Source: Nitrososphaera sp.
Lineage (GTDB): Archaea; Thermoproteota; Nitrososphaeria; Nitrososphaerales; Nitrososphaeraceae
DNA length: 8,856 nucleotides
Assembly (NCBI GenBank): GCA_022545875.1
Contig: JAKEIF010000096.1
Coordinates: 1-8,856, forward strand
Direction of reading: 5' to 3'
Made by a program: the position numbers and the translations under genes. Below, piece after piece: positions 7,170 through 8,856 of this stretch; the first letter of the stretch is position 1; every line of letters starts with the position of its first letter. The notes under the pieces were generated by a model. It was not told the DNA's origin and ran no database searches. It saw only the letters and a list, made by a program, of their open reading frames with translations.

Positions 7170-7219
7170 GATTTCAGTAACAACCAAGGGTTTCTTAAGG
7201 TTCAAAGAGCAAATTGACA

Positions 7220-8272
7220 TCAGCTTAACTGTGGCTCTTTTCCCTTGAAGTGGCTCTGTATTGGGCTAATAATCTTGTTGATATATTCCGCGGTTGCGTT
7301 CTTTAGGTCCATAGGATGGATTTTTTTCGCCATGAAATCATTCTCTACGTCGCTGTAAGTAGGATAAGTTGTCGCCCCCCCGTATTTTGCGGGCCGCTCT
7401 ATTACAAATTCTGAATACTGGTGGAAGACAACATATCGCACCAGCTCTAATATCGGATTTCCCGCGGCAACTCCGAGCGGGCAGAATGCCTTGCCTATCT
7501 TTTCGCGTATTGTCTTTTCATCGTCATGAATAAGCACGCCGCTCGCAGGTTTGCTCTTGCTCATCTTGCTCGATAGTCGCGAGTCTTCGGCCGCATCTTC
7601 CGTCAGTCCCATTTTTACGGGCTCGGAGAGCCCAGGCAGCAGATGGTGGTGGACGAGCACAGGCACCTTCCATTTGAGCTTTGGAAAGATCTCGCGCACA
7701 AGCATGTGGATCTTGCGCTGATCCATGCCGGCGTGGACGATATCAAGGTCTAGCGCCTTGATATCCACTGACTGCATTGGCGGATAGAGCAGCTGAGAAA
7801 GATCAATGTTTTTTTCAGATTCGCTTCTTCCCATGATCGTAAGCGAGCGCATGGTGCGCGCCAAGGTCATCTGCTTGCTGAATCGCACAAACTCTTCCCA
7901 GTATTTTTCTCCTTGCTCACGGTACAAATCGCTTCCAAGGACAACATTTACGCCAGGGCAGAAGAGCTTGAACGCTTCAGAGTAGTATCGGGAGACCTGC
8001 TTTATCCTATCCCAGTCGCCTCCGAGCTTATCATTTATGTATGTGTGCCAGTCGGCAAGAAAGACAGTTGTTTCAATCCCTGCCTTGATGAAATCGTTGA
8101 TCTTAAACCCGGTAACGACCAAGCTGCCCAGATGAAGCATGCCTGAAATTTCAAGGCCAATGTAATGCCTCGGCGTCGACTTTGTCTGGAGAAGGTTCCG
8201 GAGCTCGTCGGCAGTTATTACCTCTTCAGTAGGTTCCCTTGTCACCAGCTCCAGACGCTCTTCCAAATCCAT
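7220..8272 (-). CDS. tyrS: Tyrosyl-tRNA synthetase, archaeal type
   Basis: Class I aminoacyl-tRNA synthetase that charges tRNA-Tyr with tyrosine in the cytoplasm. From Met 8272 the protein has 350 residues and its N-terminus (MDLEERLELVTREPTEEVIT) lines up with that of Methanocaldococcus jannaschii TyrRS. The HIGH-type motif is GMLHLGS (44-50) and the signature loop is KMSKS (236-240). Residues matching the archaeal tyrosine pocket are Y37, Y163, Q167, D170 and Q185 (in YPPMQ and AGMDQRKIHM), which separates it from TrpRS. The C-terminal HPMDLKNATAEYI (319-331) is the conserved anticodon-side motif. The frame is open for 40 more codons to a GTG at 8392, but a TATA box about 30 nt before 8272 and the family alignment favour the internal ATG. 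The GTG-started form would add a family-foreign, signal-like N-terminus. Confidence 0.93.
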   Translation of the reverse strand: MDLEERLELVTREPTEEVITADELRNLLQTKSTPRHYIGLEISGMLHLGSLVVTGFKINDFIKAGIETTVFLADWHTYINDKLGGDWDRIKQVSRYYSEAFKLFCPGVNVVLGSDLYREQGEKYWEEFVRFSKQMTLARTMRSLTIMGRSESEKNIDLSQLLYPPMQSVDIKALDLDIVHAGMDQRKIHMLVREIFPKLKWKVPVLVHHHLLPGLSEPVKMGLTEDAAEDSRLSSKMSKSKPASGVLIHDDEKTIREKIGKAFCPLGVAAGNPILELVRYVVFHQYSEFVIERPAKYGGATTYPTYSDVENDFMAKKIHPMDLKNATAEYINKIISPIQSHFKGKEPQLS

Positions 8273-8299
8273 GAATGAGAAAACCCCATTGTCGGATTC

Positions 8300-8305
8300 T
8301 ATAAA
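8300..8305 (-). promoter_or_regulatory. TATA box for tyrS
   Basis: The minus strand reads GGTTTATAGAAT with core TTTATA about 30 nt upstream of ATG 8272. It fits a transcript starting 0-5 nt before that ATG and therefore supports the shorter TyrRS start. Confidence 0.55.
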
Positions 8306-8439
8306 CCTTGTACCGCGCGTCTGGGATGCCACATGAGCTGCCAGGACAAGTGCGAAAAGGGCTTTGCCAAAACTATTTGAAAAGACGGGCACGAGCGAGT
8401 TGTGAATTGGGGCATTGTATTGAACAATTCTCGCCCGCG

Positions 8440-8447
8440 TTTATATT
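8440..8447 (+). promoter_or_regulatory. TATA box for right-edge secreted protein gene
   Basis: TTTATATT is centred about 25 nt upstream of the GTG at 8469, consistent with a leaderless transcript that begins at the GTG. The element is nearly symmetrical, so weak transcription on the other strand is possible. Confidence 0.5.
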
Positions 8448-8468
8448 GCATTTTGAGTTATACTGTTT

Positions 8469-8856
8469 GTGATCTTTGCCAAGCTACTCGTAGCAGTTGC
8501 ATTCTGCTTATTTGCTATTCCTTTTTCAGTTCCTGCAATGGCTTCGGAGGAACTTGAGCCACGCGCCGTTATCAAAGACGAGGGCAATAACCCGAGCCTC
8601 AATTCTACGGGAAGCGGAAGCGAGCTGCCGCTCCTTGAAAAGGTTTCAGACAACGGCACCTACCTAGTCCAGCTAGTTTGGCCAACACTGCCCCTCAATC
8701 CAGACAACGCGTTTGATCTGCAGGTCTTTTTCCTAAACGCATCTGACCCACGGGGCATTAATGGAACCGCTGCGCAGCCAGAGACGAACTTTACAGGATC
8801 TGGCACAGAGGCGGGCGGAACAGTCCCTGAAGCGATGCAGAGCATAATCGACGTGG
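8469..8856 (+). CDS. Secreted protein, 3'-truncated by window edge, hypothetical
   Basis: 129 complete codons are visible from GTG 8469; the frame is open to the window end. An in-frame TGA at 8454 lies just upstream and no ATG or TTG occurs between, so GTG is the best start, backed by a TATA box 25 nt before it. Residues 1-25 form a Sec signal peptide (MIFAKLLVAVAFCLFAIPFS then VPAMA), with likely cleavage after AMA. The mature part is low in complexity and rich in N, G, S, T and P, with five N-glycosylation sequons (N45, N62, N90, N98, N107). NGTYLVQLVW and FDLQVFFLNASDP (62-71, 82-94) look like beta-strands of an immunoglobulin-like fold of the type common in secreted thaumarchaeal proteins. 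No family could be assigned. It is divergent from tyrS, 196 nt away. Confidence 0.75.
   Translation, partial: MIFAKLLVAVAFCLFAIPFSVPAMASEELEPRAVIKDEGNNPSLNSTGSGSELPLLEKVSDNGTYLVQLVWPTLPLNPDNAFDLQVFFLNASDPRGINGTAAQPETNFTGSGTEAGGTVPEAMQSIIDV

Noticed and set aside
7141..7219. Possible terminator or small RNA between tyrS and the kelch-RTX gene
   Set aside because: Only weak T-rich runs and the kelch TATA box are visible; no stem-loop or long T-tract could be supported.
8334..8386. Short plus-strand cysteine-rich peptide frame (CHMSCQDKC...) upstream of the right-edge gene
   Set aside because: Only about 15 codons from its ATG, no promoter at the proper distance, and it lies antisense to the tyrS upstream region; the cysteines do not form a recognised zinc-finger pattern.
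8404..8430. Inverted repeat GAATTG / CAATTC with a 15-nt spacer between tyrS and the right-edge gene
   Set aside because: Arms are only 6 bp and AT-rich with a long spacer, so it is not distinguishable from chance, though it lies in a divergent promoter region.

Overview
The window looks like a piece of a mesophilic ammonia-oxidising-type archaeon (class Nitrososphaeria/Thaumarchaeota, most like a soil Nitrososphaera lineage). The tyrosyl-tRNA synthetase is of archaeal type and an Lhr-type helicase is present. Three of the genes encode proteins with Sec signal peptides and many N-glycosylation sequons. Five start codons have an AT-rich TATA element about 26-30 nt upstream, the spacing expected for leaderless archaeal transcripts. 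The lineage is inferred from these traits and was not tested by a search.

Layout, left to right. (1) A GCS2-type glutamate-cysteine-ligase-like enzyme on the + strand (54-1295). Its frame stays open to the left window edge, so its true start could lie upstream. (2) Convergent with it, only 3 nt away, a 936-residue Lhr-family superfamily 2 helicase on the - strand (1299-4109). (3) Overlapping the helicase 5' end, a 52-residue single-pass membrane protein (4039-4197, - strand) that probably leads the helicase transcript. (4) A divergent promoter region (4198-4353) with a TATA box for each direction and a clean inverted repeat between them. (5) A secreted three-part protein on the + strand (4354-5556): signal peptide, emfourin-like protease-inhibitor domain, an unassigned middle domain, and a BP74-like C-terminal domain. 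(6) Convergent with it across 39 nt carrying a T-tract terminator, a secreted kelch propeller with a C-terminal RTX calcium-binding repeat array (5596-7140, - strand). (7) Tyrosyl-tRNA synthetase on the - strand, best started at 8272 rather than at an upstream GTG. (8) Divergent from it, the 5' part of another secreted glycoprotein candidate starting at a GTG (8469) and running off the right edge.

The window mixes housekeeping genes (TyrRS, Lhr, GCS2-like) with an extracellular set (emfourin/BP74 protein, kelch-RTX protein, right-edge protein). No mobile elements, CRISPR arrays, rRNA or tRNA genes were seen. The most notable items are the emfourin-BP74 fusion, the cysteine-containing RTX array behind a Sec signal peptide, and the small membrane protein overlapping the helicase.
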